A stretch of DNA of 64,000 nucleotides from Chionoecetes opilio (taxonomy: Eukaryota; Arthropoda; Malacostraca; Decapoda; Majidae). Positions 35,691-45,599 of this stretch are shown here, piece after piece. Under the pieces are notes generated by a model that saw nothing but the letters and a program-made list of their open reading frames with translations, was not told the DNA's origin and did no database searches. The position numbers and the translations under genes are program-made. The stretch is from assembly GCA_016584305.1 (NCBI GenBank), contig JACEEZ010007182.1, positions 281,001 through 345,000 on the forward strand, read 5' to 3'. Numbering within the stretch: the first letter of the stretch is position 1; the number at the start of each line of letters is the position of its first letter.

Positions 35691-36277
35691 CTCATCTTCG
35701 GCTGATCGAGAGGCACGTAAACACAGAGATAAATATAGTACTTGAAGATATTTGGGTGTTTCTGATAGATTTTTTTTGCTATATGCCACATGCATGCATC
35801 CTTTATGGGTGCAGCAAGACAGCTGTGCCTTTCGAGAAAAGTTTGCACACGGAAAGGAGTGGCGTGTGTAGGGTGATACACGCCTATAGTGTGTTGGGGC
35901 GAGCAGTTGTGTTGAGAAACGGCGCCCCCCCGTAAGACAGTGACTCAGTCCAACACCATACCAGACCAGGTGGCCCTGTTAGACAGGGACGCCAGGACTG
36001 GCAGCAGCGGTGGACCACCACGACTGTGGGGCTTTGCCTCTTAACAAGACCAAGTAAACCAAGTAAACCAGTTGTGGAGTGGGCGTGCCCTGTGGTGGTG
36101 TGGCTGTCACACTTTCTGCCTTCCCGCCCGCATATTTTCCAACTCTATGCTGTAGTTAATGCTAGTATGTGGTTTCCGAGTAATGACGTTTGACTGTAGC
36201 TCCAAAACTAACCATAGGATTTTCTCGAAAGTACCTTCATTGTGATTCCCACACACACATGGTTTAACCTTATTTAC

Positions 36278-36516
36278 CAATCCATGTTTTGGAGAAGTGC
36301 CAGGTCCTCCTGCTGAACCTCAGGCTCTGCTAACACCTGTTCATCCACCTCGTACTCGGGCTCAAACATATAGGATCCCATGACAATCTGAGGTTCGTTT
36401 TCCTCATAGTATACGCGACCAGCGTCATTTCTTTCGGTGTCAGATTGAGCATCGTACTCTAGATCTGTCACAGCGACAGATTCACTGTCTGACACCGAAG
36501 TACAATCGCTCATCAT
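36278..36516 (-). CDS. Candidate first exon of an acidic protein with GxxxYxFEP motif
   Basis: On the minus strand an ATG-ATG start at 36516 gives about 80 acidic residues (MMSDCTSVSDSESVAV..., then VMGSYMFEPEYEVDEQVL). A donor-like TG/GTAAAT at 36278/36277 sits just before the in-frame stop. The SYMFEPEY stretch recalls the N-terminal YxFEP motif of uncharacterised proteins annotated as P2X7-intracellular-domain-like; this is from memory of the motif and not secure. It lies in a normal-GC island (35.7-36.6 kb) inside the AT-rich core of the fold-back element, so it may be the element's own gene or captured host DNA. No downstream exon was found. Confidence 0.35.
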
Positions 36517-36759
36517 AACATTTGCCGACAGGTGTCAGACAGAGTGTCTGCGGGCGTCCCTGTTCTGACGTCATCAATAACAGTCGTAGCCCTGTTGGAG
36601 GGAAGATTTTTTTTTCGCGCGCTTTTTACAAAAGTCGTGTTTTTACGGAAATAAGGCCTGGAAATCAACTATTTTTGGTGGATTAAGTGTTTTGAATGTA
36701 CATTCAACATAATTCAGCAAAAAAAAATTGGGTCTGGACGATTATTTTAAGAGGCAAAC

Positions 36760-37330
36760 GGTTTAACAGATACAACCAAAAATTGTGATTCCTAATATGT
36801 CATATTTTCCATTATATGCCCCAAAAGGGGCATTTCCCTTATAGATACAAAAAAAAAAAATATATATCAAAATTATAGATCATAAAAAATCTATAAATAC
36901 TATTCTATTAGTTTAAAAATCTGATAAATAGTTTAGCAGACACAACCCAAAAAGTATTATTCATAAGGCATAATATTTTACATTATACCCAAAAAAGTGG
37001 CCTTTTCCTTATAGATACAAAAAAAGACGATATTAAAATTATTGATCATAAAAAACTCTATAAGTAGTTTTCTATGAGTTTTATATTAAGGCAAACAGTT
37101 TACAAGATAAAACTCAAAACAATTATTCCTAAGGCGTAATGTTTCACATTATGCCCCAAAAGTGACATTTTCCATACAAAAATAAACATGGAAAGTAAAA
37201 GTGTAGATCATAAAAAGATATATAAATAGTTTTCAATACGTTTTACAATCAGACAAACGGTTTAACAGATACAACCCAAAAACTAATATTCATTAGGCGA
37301 AATATTTAAATTATACAATAAATAGTGGCA
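36760..37330. repeat. Tandem repeats of about 167 bp
   Basis: CAGATACAACCCAAAA-type starts recur at about 36767, 36937, 37103 and 37269, each followed by TAGATCATAAAAAATCTATA. A lone diverged unit is near 35332. Confidence 0.75.
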
Positions 37331-37810
37331 TTTCCCTCCCTCTCATATTTCTCTCTCTTTTTCTCTTTCTCTATAGTCCATTTGATATACCTTAAGCCGA
37401 AAATTTAAATCGAACGAATTTTAAACATTTTGTAAAACAAATATAAGGCCATTTTTAAGCTATTCTAACAGAACAATAGAAGTAATTCAACGATAATCTA
37501 CCTCTCTAATACGTAAAACTATATGCAGTCTACAGAAAGCAACATTCAATTTCATATTCAGGGAAAAATAGAAAAAAATATAAGCCTTGATATCTGACCG
37601 CTGGGGCACTATTTGAATATAGAAAGTCCTATGACCGATATTTAAGTCACTAGCACTCGGATAAATTAAGATACAGCATTAACATTTCTTATTGCACAAT
37701 ATACTAATATTTAGCAACTGTTAGAGTTTCAAGGGTTTATAATAAAAAGTCTTAGAATTGCAATCCTCCAAATATGGGCATATAGACGAATTTTTTTTCT
37801 TCAAAGTTTT

Positions 37811-37814
<4 letters not shown>

Positions 37815-37898
<84 letters not shown>

Positions 37899-37910
37899 GG
37901 GGGGGGGGGG
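37815..37910. repeat. (AT)n, poly-T and poly-G run
   Basis: About 50 bp of TA repeat, then about 30 T and 10 G. Typical of a slippage-prone or hard-to-sequence tract. Confidence 0.9.
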
Positions 37911-38353
37911 CACTCAAATGGCAAGCAGCATTGGATTCTACACAATATAGAGTGAATTGCATGCCAGAATAAACGGAAAAAAACTCCCTTTTGAAACGGA
38001 AAGACTGAAAATCTTCAAGAAAGTGATTTTAAGCTCATTTTTGAACAATTATAGAGACAATATTTTTCATTGAATTCCTCAAACGTTTAAATTTAGAGGT
38101 AGATACCATTATTTTCTAAAAGTTTACCGTAACTCAAGTCTCTATCATTCTTGGTGCGTGAATGGGACGAGCATAAAAATGCAAAAAAAGGAGAGAAAAA
38201 AAAAAAATTCAAACAAAGGTCCACTGACAGCTCATTCTGTGCACATATATAGTGGATAATGTCAATGATATGCCCAGTAAAAATGAACACTCCGTCAATA
38301 ATTACCTGAGATAGAGGGTAACAAATTGTAAAATAGATACAAATTGTAAGAGT

Positions 38354-39130
38354 TGTTGGAATTATCGCCCATCAACTGATGAATGACAACAAACTGTTGA
38401 AATTATAAAGTTAATTAACGTGAACTCACCTTGCTATTAACCCATAATCTACCTAAGCTGCACAGATACCCTATTTAGACGGTAATTAAGGTATACTCAG
38501 CAGTGGCAGATGGGCTGAAGTTTAGGCAGGCTTGATCATTAGCTTGAGGGAGTATTGGAGAGACGCTGGGGTACACAGAATGGCAGGACGGCTGGCTGTG
38601 GAATGTAATGGCGTCGCGGACTGGGCTGACGTGGCTTTTCACAGCTGGCAGCGATTTTATAAGATGTGTTTTACACCTCGTCCTTGTCTTAACCGATTGA
38701 TCGGTTAAAGTTTACTCATATTAATATGAGGTTGACTACACCTTAGTGTACAATCAAAAGCTCACTACAACATCATAGTGTAGCGGCTAACTCGTAACTA
38801 AAATGTCTTGACTAAAATCCTTTCAAGACAGCTGGAGCTTACACGTGGGACACGTTCCAATAATGTTCCTATACGTGGAAGTTTCCTGACAATTCTTATA
38901 TTATGTTAATCCTTTGATTAATTGTGGTATTATAGGTGAATACCACCAAATTTATATTACTATACATCTTAATGTCTATATACATCTTAATTTATACCCA
39001 AATCTATAATAATATATACATAGGTGGATTTGGATTCGTATCCCGCCTTCCTGGTGGTAGGCGCCAAATTCCACCATTCAAATTAATACCTTTCTCAAAA
39101 TTAGAGCGGTTTTAGTGGATAATTTCCACA
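38354..39130 (-). repeat. BEL 3' LTR
   Basis: 777 bp beginning (minus strand) TGTGGAAATTATCC and ending TGGGCGATAATTCCAACA. The last 40 bp recur at the 5' end of the element (45356-45396). Confidence 0.75.
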
Positions 39131-39161
39131 ACTGGGGGCCGGCGAAAAATGAAGGGTTACT

Positions 39162-39776
39162 TCAAGTAATTTGACCCCCTTTAATGAGGTTTCTCCAAGT
39201 GGTTTTACACTTTAAAGCAGCTTGCCTCCGAGGTCGAGAATCCCCTAAGTTGGCCTGCCAAGACGCAGACTTAGAGTCTTCATTTCTCTCTTCAGCTAAC
39301 TCTAGGGGAATCAAATTATTTACCGTCCGCACACATCGTTGTCCCCTCACTAGTAACTCCACAGACCTCACAATCCCCTTTCCATCAGTATGCAATTTTG
39401 CTATTTTTCCTAGAGGCCATTGCGAACGAGGCATATCTCCCCTAAGGATTACTATATCTCCTACTTTGATTGGACTTTGATTTTCTGGCTGTTGAGTCCC
39501 ATAAAACTTTTCCCTTAGACTCAGTAAATAATCTGCACTCCAATGCTTATCCCATGACCTTAAAATTTTACTTAAGGTATGATAACCTTCCCGGAGATGT
39601 TGAGCCGTGTCTTTTATTGTAGGATCTTGTATATCTTCCCTTGTATCTATCAAAGGAAAGGGTTCCGGTCTTCTCCCATAAATTAAATGTGAGGGAGTAA
39701 GAGCCTCTATATTTACTGATGAATCATCTAAGTAGGTTAAGGGTCGGTTATTGATACGGGTCTCAATCTCAGTCAC
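39162..39776 (-). CDS. BEL polyprotein, integrase C-terminus
   Basis: 204 codons: ETRINNRPLTYLDDSS and LTPSHLIYGRRPEPFP follow the integrase core. The DUF5641-type tail seen in BEL integrases comes next (VGDIVILRGDMPRSQWPLGK, LHTDGKGIVRSVEL). It is in a different frame from the upstream ORF, with a frameshift near 39770, and ends at a stop shortly before the 3' LTR. Confidence 0.85.
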   Translation of the reverse strand: MTEIETRINNRPLTYLDDSSVNIEALTPSHLIYGRRPEPFPLIDTREDIQDPTIKDTAQHLREGYHTLSKILRSWDKHWSADYLLSLREKFYGTQQPENQSPIKVGDIVILRGDMPRSQWPLGKIAKLHTDGKGIVRSVELLVRGQRCVRTVNNLIPLELAEERNEDSKSASWQANLGDSRPRRQAALKCKTTWRNLIKGGQIT

Positions 39777-41760
39777 TGGTTTTCAAGTCTTCTAGACCTA
39801 TCTTTGTCTTGTGGAGAGTTATCCTAAGACAAGACTTTACAATGCCAATCATTCTCTCTGTGAAACCATTTTGCCAAGGAGCTCTAGGAGTAGTAAAGGT
39901 CCATGAGCATATCCTTAACTCTAGAGATTTTTGTACTGATGGATGATTTAATATTTCTAACAATATGGGGGAGGCTCCTACGAAGTTAGTAGCATTATCG
40001 CTAATCAATCGCCGAAGACACGACCGCCGAGCCACAAACCGCCGGAACACTTGAATAAATGTTTCGGCACTTAAATCATCAGCTATTTCTAAATGAACAG
40101 CCCTTGTAGAGGTGCAAGTAAATAAGCAGACATATACTTTCTTGGGGGGAGTATTATCTCCTGTAATTATTATTGCCCCAGTATAGTCGACACCAGCTAC
40201 CTCAAATGGTTTTAATGATTGTACTCGATCCATGGGGAGTTGAGGGGGCCCGGGATAGGTGATCAGTCTTCCCTCATATCTCTTGCATTTGATACAAGAT
40301 TTGAGGTAGTATTTAACTGCCTGTCTACCCTGCGGTATCCAAAATTCCCTCCTGAGATAGGCTAATGTATCAGCCATTCCACCATGTAAAGAGTTCCCAT
40401 GAGATTCATCCACTATCAATTTAGTAAGATGATGACGTTTGGGAATTAGCATGGGATTGCAGGTTTTATCGGGAAGATCAGCATTCCAAATTCTTCCTCG
40501 ACACCTAATGATGCACTCATTATCTAGGTACAGACCTAATGATTTGATAAGTTTGTTCCTACGGGGACGGGCCGAGGCTAAGATCTGATATTCCTCAGGA
40601 AGTTCCTGTTTTTGTATTGTTCTAACCCAAAACTTCAAAGGATCAGAACTATCCCACTTTATGAATTTGAAGACCAATTTAGTAGTCTTTAATATTTTGC
40701 TTAATAAGGAAAATCTTTTTATATCCATAACAGGATCTGGGATCAATATAGGTTCCATAATTATATCTTCTGATATGTCTGACTTACTATAGACCTTTTG
40801 ATTAGGCCATTCATTATTATTTTTCAGCCAGGTAGGACCTTTAAACCATAATCCTGTATTTAATTTGAGGATAGTTGTTCCTCTGGACAAAATATCAGCT
40901 GGGTTTTCCTTGGTAGCAACATGATTATAGTGAAATGCGGAACCTAAATCATTTATCTTACCAACACGATTCCTGACATAAGGGATTTTTGTGTTATTTT
41001 TCACTAACCAGTGTAGGCAAATTTCACTATCGGTCCACAGATATACTTCACTAATTTGTAATAAATTGCTTAGATATTGACCTAATTTAGTGCCTAATTC
41101 TAATGCAGTCAGCTCCATTTGAGGCAATGTTCTAGGCTTAATTGGGGCAACCCGAGCCTTAGACATAATTAATTTACATTCCTCTCCTGCTTTAAAATAA
41201 GCTACTGCACCGTATGCACTTTTTGAAGCATCACAAAATATGTGTAGTTGCTGGGGTTGTCGCCCATCAGCATTTATTCTCCTACTTATGTGAACTTCAT
41301 TTATCTTATTGAACTCAGATTTTATAGTCTCCCATTTTGTTGTATATTTCCCATCTAGGGGGGTATCCCAATCGAGGTGTTCTCCCCAGGCCTTTTGTAT
41401 TAGACATTTACCCCTTATAGTTATTGGGCTCACTATGCCCAAAGGGTCAAATACTTGGCTGACCTGACTTAAGAGTGTTCTCTTTGTTAGGACCACATCA
41501 GAAAAATCTGGACACTTTAATCTCAGTTCATCAGTTTTTACATTCCACCATAATCCTAACACTGATTGGATCTCTGGTGGCGTATAATTAAAGAAATCCT
41601 TCCTGATTATCCCTTCTAGTCTTGGAGAATTAATATTCCAACTCTGTAAGGGGAGGCTGGCCTTCCTGCAATCTTTATTAGCCAAGTTATAAATTTGTAT
41701 TAGTTCTTCCTCAGAATTTATTGTCCCCTGCAAATTATCCATATAGAAGTTCTTCCCCAA
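39769..41760 (-). CDS. BEL polyprotein: RT end, RNase H, integrase
   Basis: 663 codons. FYMDNLQG is the RT catalytic box (the Y-x-DN form is usual in BEL). RNase H follows, with LHIFCDASKSAYGAVAYF, ELTALELG and LWTDSEICLHWL carrying its acidic residues. The integrase HHCC domain has HGNSLHGG and CIKCKRYEG. The integrase core has FEVAGVDYTG, LISDNATNF and PWQNGFTERMIG, giving D, D and E. The length and order match BEL/Pao. An upstream frameshift or stop lies between 41760 and 41862. Confidence 0.9.
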   Translation of the reverse strand: MGKNFYMDNLQGTINSEEELIQIYNLANKDCRKASLPLQSWNINSPRLEGIIRKDFFNYTPPEIQSVLGLWWNVKTDELRLKCPDFSDVVLTKRTLLSQVSQVFDPLGIVSPITIRGKCLIQKAWGEHLDWDTPLDGKYTTKWETIKSEFNKINEVHISRRINADGRQPQQLHIFCDASKSAYGAVAYFKAGEECKLIMSKARVAPIKPRTLPQMELTALELGTKLGQYLSNLLQISEVYLWTDSEICLHWLVKNNTKIPYVRNRVGKINDLGSAFHYNHVATKENPADILSRGTTILKLNTGLWFKGPTWLKNNNEWPNQKVYSKSDISEDIIMEPILIPDPVMDIKRFSLLSKILKTTKLVFKFIKWDSSDPLKFWVRTIQKQELPEEYQILASARPRRNKLIKSLGLYLDNECIIRCRGRIWNADLPDKTCNPMLIPKRHHLTKLIVDESHGNSLHGGMADTLAYLRREFWIPQGRQAVKYYLKSCIKCKRYEGRLITYPGPPQLPMDRVQSLKPFEVAGVDYTGAIIITGDNTPPKKVYVCLFTCTSTRAVHLEIADDLSAETFIQVFRRFVARRSCLRRLISDNATNFVGASPILLEILNHPSVQKSLELRICSWTFTTPRAPWQNGFTERMIGIVKSCLRITLHKTKIGLEDLKTSD

Positions 41761-41861
41761 TTCTGGGCTATCAGAACCCTTAAAATGGTACTGTAATGTT
41801 TTATTTAATAGAAAGGGGCTTGAGCAAGAACCAAACAGAACTGACTTAAACCTATATGTGA

Positions 41862-42716
41862 CTAGGGGCTATCTTCCTGAGATATATTTTCAGGCCATAG
41901 GAATTTTGTGAAATTTCTATCTTCTTCCCTTAGACCTAATCTTAGGAAAGCCTTAGAGATGTCAGCCACATAGGCGAATTTATCTGTTCTGAATTTTACT
42001 AGGACATCTCCTAGATTAGACAAGAGATTCGGTCCAGTCAGCAGGCAGTCATTTAAACTAGCATCTTGTTTAGTTTTGAAGCTACAATTGAAAACTATTC
42101 TGATGGGGGTGGTTGATGAATCTTTAGCCACTGCATGGTGGGGTAAATAATGTCCTATATTATGATTTACTGCTCCTTCCAGTTTTTCGATAAAATCATC
42201 CTTTAATTGATCTTGAATGATCTTATCATAGCACTCCAATTTAGACTGATTTTTCTTCAGTTTTCTTATGGAACTATTTAAGAGGCTCTTAACTATGTGA
42301 TAATTGGAAGGTAACACAGGGGCATTTATTTGCCAAGGTAGACCTACTTCATATTTACCATTAACATAATTGACAGTGTGATCATAGTGATCTAGAGTAT
42401 TTTGATCCTCTTCAGGTAACTGTTCGGGTATGATACCGATAGTTTCTAGATCCCATAATTTGTGCACGGGGATATCCCCTTCTTCCAATAACTCATTGAT
42501 TTGAGTGGGTACTAATGGAGTCCCTATTCTAGCAACCAAGAGGGGTTGTGCATGACTAGGAATGCATTCCTCTTGTTTTGGCTGGTGAGTGGTTTGTGGG
42601 ATAGGTCCCATTATAACATCACCACCGGCACTGGTGAACATGGAAATGTTATGTCTTTTAATGACCTTACTTAGGAATCGCCCAAAATAATCAGCGCCTA
42701 AATTATTAATTGGCAT
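41862..42716 (-). CDS. BEL polyprotein: protease-RT linker and RT fingers
   Basis: 284 codons. It includes LWDLETIGI with the linker typical of BEL before the RT, then TTPIRIVFNCSFKTK, SLNDCLLTGPNLLSNL and YVADISKAFLRLGL with the first catalytic Asp. The frame overlaps the protease ORF and stops at 41862; the next RT block (FGSCSSPFLLNKTLQYHF) is in the following 100 bp in another frame. Confidence 0.9.
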   Translation of the reverse strand: MPINNLGADYFGRFLSKVIKRHNISMFTSAGGDVIMGPIPQTTHQPKQEECIPSHAQPLLVARIGTPLVPTQINELLEEGDIPVHKLWDLETIGIIPEQLPEEDQNTLDHYDHTVNYVNGKYEVGLPWQINAPVLPSNYHIVKSLLNSSIRKLKKNQSKLECYDKIIQDQLKDDFIEKLEGAVNHNIGHYLPHHAVAKDSSTTPIRIVFNCSFKTKQDASLNDCLLTGPNLLSNLGDVLVKFRTDKFAYVADISKAFLRLGLREEDRNFTKFLWPENISQEDSP

Positions 42717-43015
42717 GGGCCATCCACATCTTCAAAGGTATTTCTGAGTAGTCTAACACCTTTCTGTTTCAAAGTTTCAGCTGTAGATTTAAGTCCTTTT
42801 ACAGTTAAATTTATACCGATGTCATTAACTACAGCAGCTACCTTACATTTATAATTACCCAATTGGACTAGTGGTCGAACAATGTCAAAACTTTGAGCTT
42901 CTTTATTGGCCAGAAAGCCCGAAATGGCTAAGTTCACCTTGCTAATTACAGGTAGTTGTAATAGAGCAACTATCTCTCCACTAATAAATGATCTTTGTGC
43001 ACCACTGTCAAACAT
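42698..43015 (-). CDS. BEL aspartic protease
   Basis: 105 codons starting MFDSGAQRSFIS, where DSGA is the active-site motif of retropepsin-like proteases. It would cleave the gag-pol polyprotein. It overlaps the flanking ORFs, with a frameshift on the upstream side. Confidence 0.8.
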   Translation of the reverse strand: MFDSGAQRSFISGEIVALLQLPVISKVNLAISGFLANKEAQSFDIVRPLVQLGNYKCKVAAVVNDIGINLTVKGLKSTAETLKQKGVRLLRNTFEDVDGPCQLII

Positions 43016-43497
43016 TGTTTTAACAATGGCGTATTACCATTATGGCTCACCCTTAACTCTGCCGTAGGGACAGCGGATGAACTACTCATACTAGTTACTG
43101 CCATTTTAACAACCGTAGGGTCTGTTCTCCCATCACCATTAGGACACAAGGCTATGTGATGAATGGATTTTCTACACTTCTTACAAGTACCCAGACTAAT
43201 AGGACAGGCTTGTATTGCATGTTTACCACTAAGGCAGGTTAGGCAGTTACCCAGGTCCATTAACCTTTTGTACCTAGTGGAATAATCTGGGTATATATTA
43301 CAAGTGGAGGGTGGATGTTCTTCCTCGCAGAAAGCACATTTTTTTCTGACTTCACTTGTAATAACCCTATATTTAGGAATGGCACCTGTTCTTTGAGTAG
43401 GTCTTGATGATGGTTTACCGGTTGGTCTAGCTTGAAACTTATCTACCGGTTTTCTTCCCATCATAACTTTAGTAGGAGCGGGATGACTACCCACCAA
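42970..43497 (-). CDS. BEL nucleocapsid-type zinc-finger region
   Basis: The cysteine clusters CAFCEEEHPPSTC, CLTCLSGKHAIQAC and CKKCRKSIHHIALC form the Pao-type knuckles that bind genomic RNA. The N-terminal part is basic. It follows the gag ORF with a short gap caused by a frameshift or stop near 43500-43550. Confidence 0.85.
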   Translation of the reverse strand: MVGSHPAPTKVMMGRKPVDKFQARPTGKPSSRPTQRTGAIPKYRVITSEVRKKCAFCEEEHPPSTCNIYPDYSTRYKRLMDLGNCLTCLSGKHAIQACPISLGTCKKCRKSIHHIALCPNGDGRTDPTVVKMAVTSMSSSSAVPTAELRVSHNGNTPLLKQCLTVVHKDHLLVER

Positions 43498-43549
43498 TGA
43501 GGGCTCTCTAAACTCTAAAGGTGGCTGATATCGCTGATTAACTTTAGGT

Positions 43550-44416
43550 CTAGTACGTTATCTCAATCTCCCTGTGGGGGTGTTCCTGCTCAATACCTTG
43601 CAAATGTTTGCACTCTTGTAATAATCTCTCCTCTATTTGCTTGACCGTGAAGTAATTACTATTGTACCTCTGATTTAAGTGGTCTCGCATCCTGGTTGGT
43701 AGTTTTCTCCATATCATGATACTAACCATCCAGTCTGATTCTGTCAAGGGTTTATGAGCTTCAATGGCTCTTAGCGTGCAACTTAAAGTTATTCTGAACT
43801 CTTCCAATTCTCTGTGATTGTGAGAAGGGCTCAGTAGATCCATGAACTTGCAGAAAAGATTCTTTGTTATCTGATCTTTATCTTCATAATTATCTCTAAG
43901 AATCTTGAGTGCCACATTATAATTGGCATTTTCTACTGTTAATTCCTTTACCAGCAGATATTCAGAACCTCTCAACTGACCTAACAAATAGGTTAATTTA
44001 TGCACCTCTGTTAGATCAATCCTATCATCAATTAATTTGAATTTATCCCAGAAAGAATACCAATTCTCACCCTCAGAATGGGGCAATGACAAATCTGGTA
44101 ATTTAAGTTGGGGTAAAGAGGCTTTGGCTGTGGGTTTCTGATCATGCACTAAGTTCTCATATTTAAATACTGTTTCCATGTATTTGATACATTCTTGATC
44201 ATACTTGCTCTCATAATTAATTAATTCTTCATTCTCATCACTGAGTAATTGTAAGTAAGCCTCTTCATAATTATCCCATCTATTTTTTAGCATTAGCAGT
44301 CCTGACTTTAAACTACTATAGTCAATAGGGATAGTCCCAGCTGCTACCTCACACTTTTTATATATTCGTGTAAGCCATCCTAATTTAGCCGCTAATGTTT
44401 TAGTCCCTTCCGCCAT
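43550..44416 (-). CDS. BEL gag (capsid) ORF
   Basis: 288 codons starting MAEGTKTLAAKLGWLTRIYK. KLPDLSLPHSEGENWYSFWDKF and KLTYLLGQLRGSEYLLV are the DUF1759-type capsid segment common to BEL/Pao gag. The product would assemble the virus-like particle in the cytoplasm. The start is supported by lack of upstream frame and by position between the SGNH-like ORF and the zinc fingers. Confidence 0.85.
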   Translation of the reverse strand: MAEGTKTLAAKLGWLTRIYKKCEVAAGTIPIDYSSLKSGLLMLKNRWDNYEEAYLQLLSDENEELINYESKYDQECIKYMETVFKYENLVHDQKPTAKASLPQLKLPDLSLPHSEGENWYSFWDKFKLIDDRIDLTEVHKLTYLLGQLRGSEYLLVKELTVENANYNVALKILRDNYEDKDQITKNLFCKFMDLLSPSHNHRELEEFRITLSCTLRAIEAHKPLTESDWMVSIMIWRKLPTRMRDHLNQRYNSNYFTVKQIEERLLQECKHLQGIEQEHPHREIEITY

Positions 44417-44718
44417 GATTTTAATTGATTAGATGAAATGAAATAAAGAAAAGAAAATAACAAATTGGATAAAAGTTTATGAGTTAGGGTTCCCTAATTT
44501 ATTGAATTCTAAGGGTGGATGTGCTGTTGACTCGGCCTACCAAGGCGCGGAGCCAGGCCTATAACCATCCACCACTTTATTTAATTTAACTAACTTCATA
44601 ATCATTGTTTGCGGATGGAAGCTTAAATGCGGCCTGTGTTGTGGCTGTCTGTGGCTCAGCGGGCAGGTACGGCGGGTGAGTACGGCGGCCTGTTTATGGC
44701 GGCCAAGTCCAGGATTGT

Positions 44719-45321
44719 TTAAACCAAAGGGGGCGGGGAAACTGGTGTTTCCTCTGTATCAGACCAGTATCCACCTAGTGCTTGGATACCATCCCACTCC
44801 CCTTTCTTCAACTTTATGAAATTTATAAACTTGGCTTTTACAAAATAACAACCTCGCCTAGTCCAGTGCACGCCATCTCGAGAGAGATCTGCTTCAAAAG
44901 GCTGTGCGTTAAAATGTACTACTGCATAGCCTTTTAATTCTCTCTTCAAGGCCCTATTTATAGCATCTTTGACCCTATCATAGCTGAGTTGGCTCACCAG
45001 GTGATGTCTAGGAGATCGATTGGTCTTCCTAGGCTCTATCAAACACACTCCTAAACGACTGTTACACTTCTCCTCTATTTTCTTCACTATACTTTTGATA
45101 TTATTTGTGATGACTCTGGGGCTACACTCATCATCTATATCATTGCCTCCCAGAAAAAGGATTGTGAGGTCATGAGGCCAATCAAGTACTGCATTGAGAC
45201 GCGTGTCTGTGTTAAATTTATCAGCCCTGCCACCTGGTGCTCGGAAAATCCTGAGATCCATATTTTTCACGTCCAGTCGCCGAGTACATAGACTGTGACC
45301 CACTACGCTCACTCTATACAT
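44719..45321 (-). CDS. SGNH/GDSL hydrolase-like ORF inside the BEL element
   Basis: About 200 codons from the ATG at 45321 (two codons upstream is a TTG, not a likely start), only 20 bp from the primer-binding site. The blocks fit the SGNH fold: VVGHSL (Ser, block I), APGGRAD (Gly), LFLGGNDID (Asn, block III) and LSRDGVHWTRRG (Asp and His, block V), in the right order and spacing. Members hydrolyse esters, for example lipids or acetyl groups. SGNH-type domains are known in ORF1 of some CR1-type elements; here the ORF precedes gag in an LTR element. The frame has no stops, suggesting it was kept. No signal peptide is evident. The substrate cannot be told. Confidence 0.75.
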   Translation of the reverse strand: MYRVSVVGHSLCTRRLDVKNMDLRIFRAPGGRADKFNTDTRLNAVLDWPHDLTILFLGGNDIDDECSPRVITNNIKSIVKKIEEKCNSRLGVCLIEPRKTNRSPRHHLVSQLSYDRVKDAINRALKRELKGYAVVHFNAQPFEADLSRDGVHWTRRGCYFVKAKFINFIKLKKGEWDGIQALGGYWSDTEETPVSPPPLV

Positions 45322-45340
45322 TCCCAAAGATAATCCTATA

Positions 45341-45352
45341 CTCGGGGCACCA
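45341..45352 (-). promoter_or_regulatory. BEL primer-binding site
   Basis: On the minus strand TGGTGCCCCGAG lies three bases after the LTR end CCAACA, as expected for pairing with the 3' CCA end of a tRNA that primes reverse transcription. Confidence 0.7.
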
Positions 45353-45398
45353 AACTGTTGGAATTATCGCCCATCAACTGATGGATGACAACAATCAC

Positions 45399-45599
45399 CA
45401 TTTAAAAAAAAAAAAAGAGAAAAAAAAGTGATCGGATCATCTCATAAGTGGGCTTAAAACCTTCCCCTGGTCAACCTGGTTCCAAAACTGTGCCATATGA
45501 TGGGATTCCGCCACGGGGGGCGGAACCTATACCACACACACACACACACACACACAGACACACACACACAGACACACAGTCACACACACTTTCGCTTAT
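45399..45599. other. Junction DNA replacing the BEL 5' LTR
   Basis: An A-rich run (45400-45427), about 100 bp of unassigned sequence and a (CA)n microsatellite (45533-45590) take the place of most of the 5' LTR and of the arm sequence expected here. Confidence 0.6.

Larger units (their letters stand above)
38354..45398 (-). mobile_element. BEL/Pao retrotransposon carrying an extra SGNH-like ORF
   Basis: Minus-strand order: remnant of the 5' LTR (45356-45398), primer-binding site (45341-45352, TGGTGCCCCGAG on the minus strand), SGNH-like ORF, gag, Pao-type zinc fingers, protease, RT, RNase H, integrase, 3' LTR (38354-39130). LTR ends are TGTGGAAATTATC and GATAATTCCAACA. Only a few frameshifts interrupt the coding region, so the copy is fairly young. 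It sits in the right inner arm of the fold-back element; the left arm near 31731 shows the same target sequence without BEL. Confidence 0.85.

Noticed and set aside
45322..45327. TTG start for the SGNH-like ORF
   Set aside because: A eukaryotic element would use the ATG two codons later at 45321.
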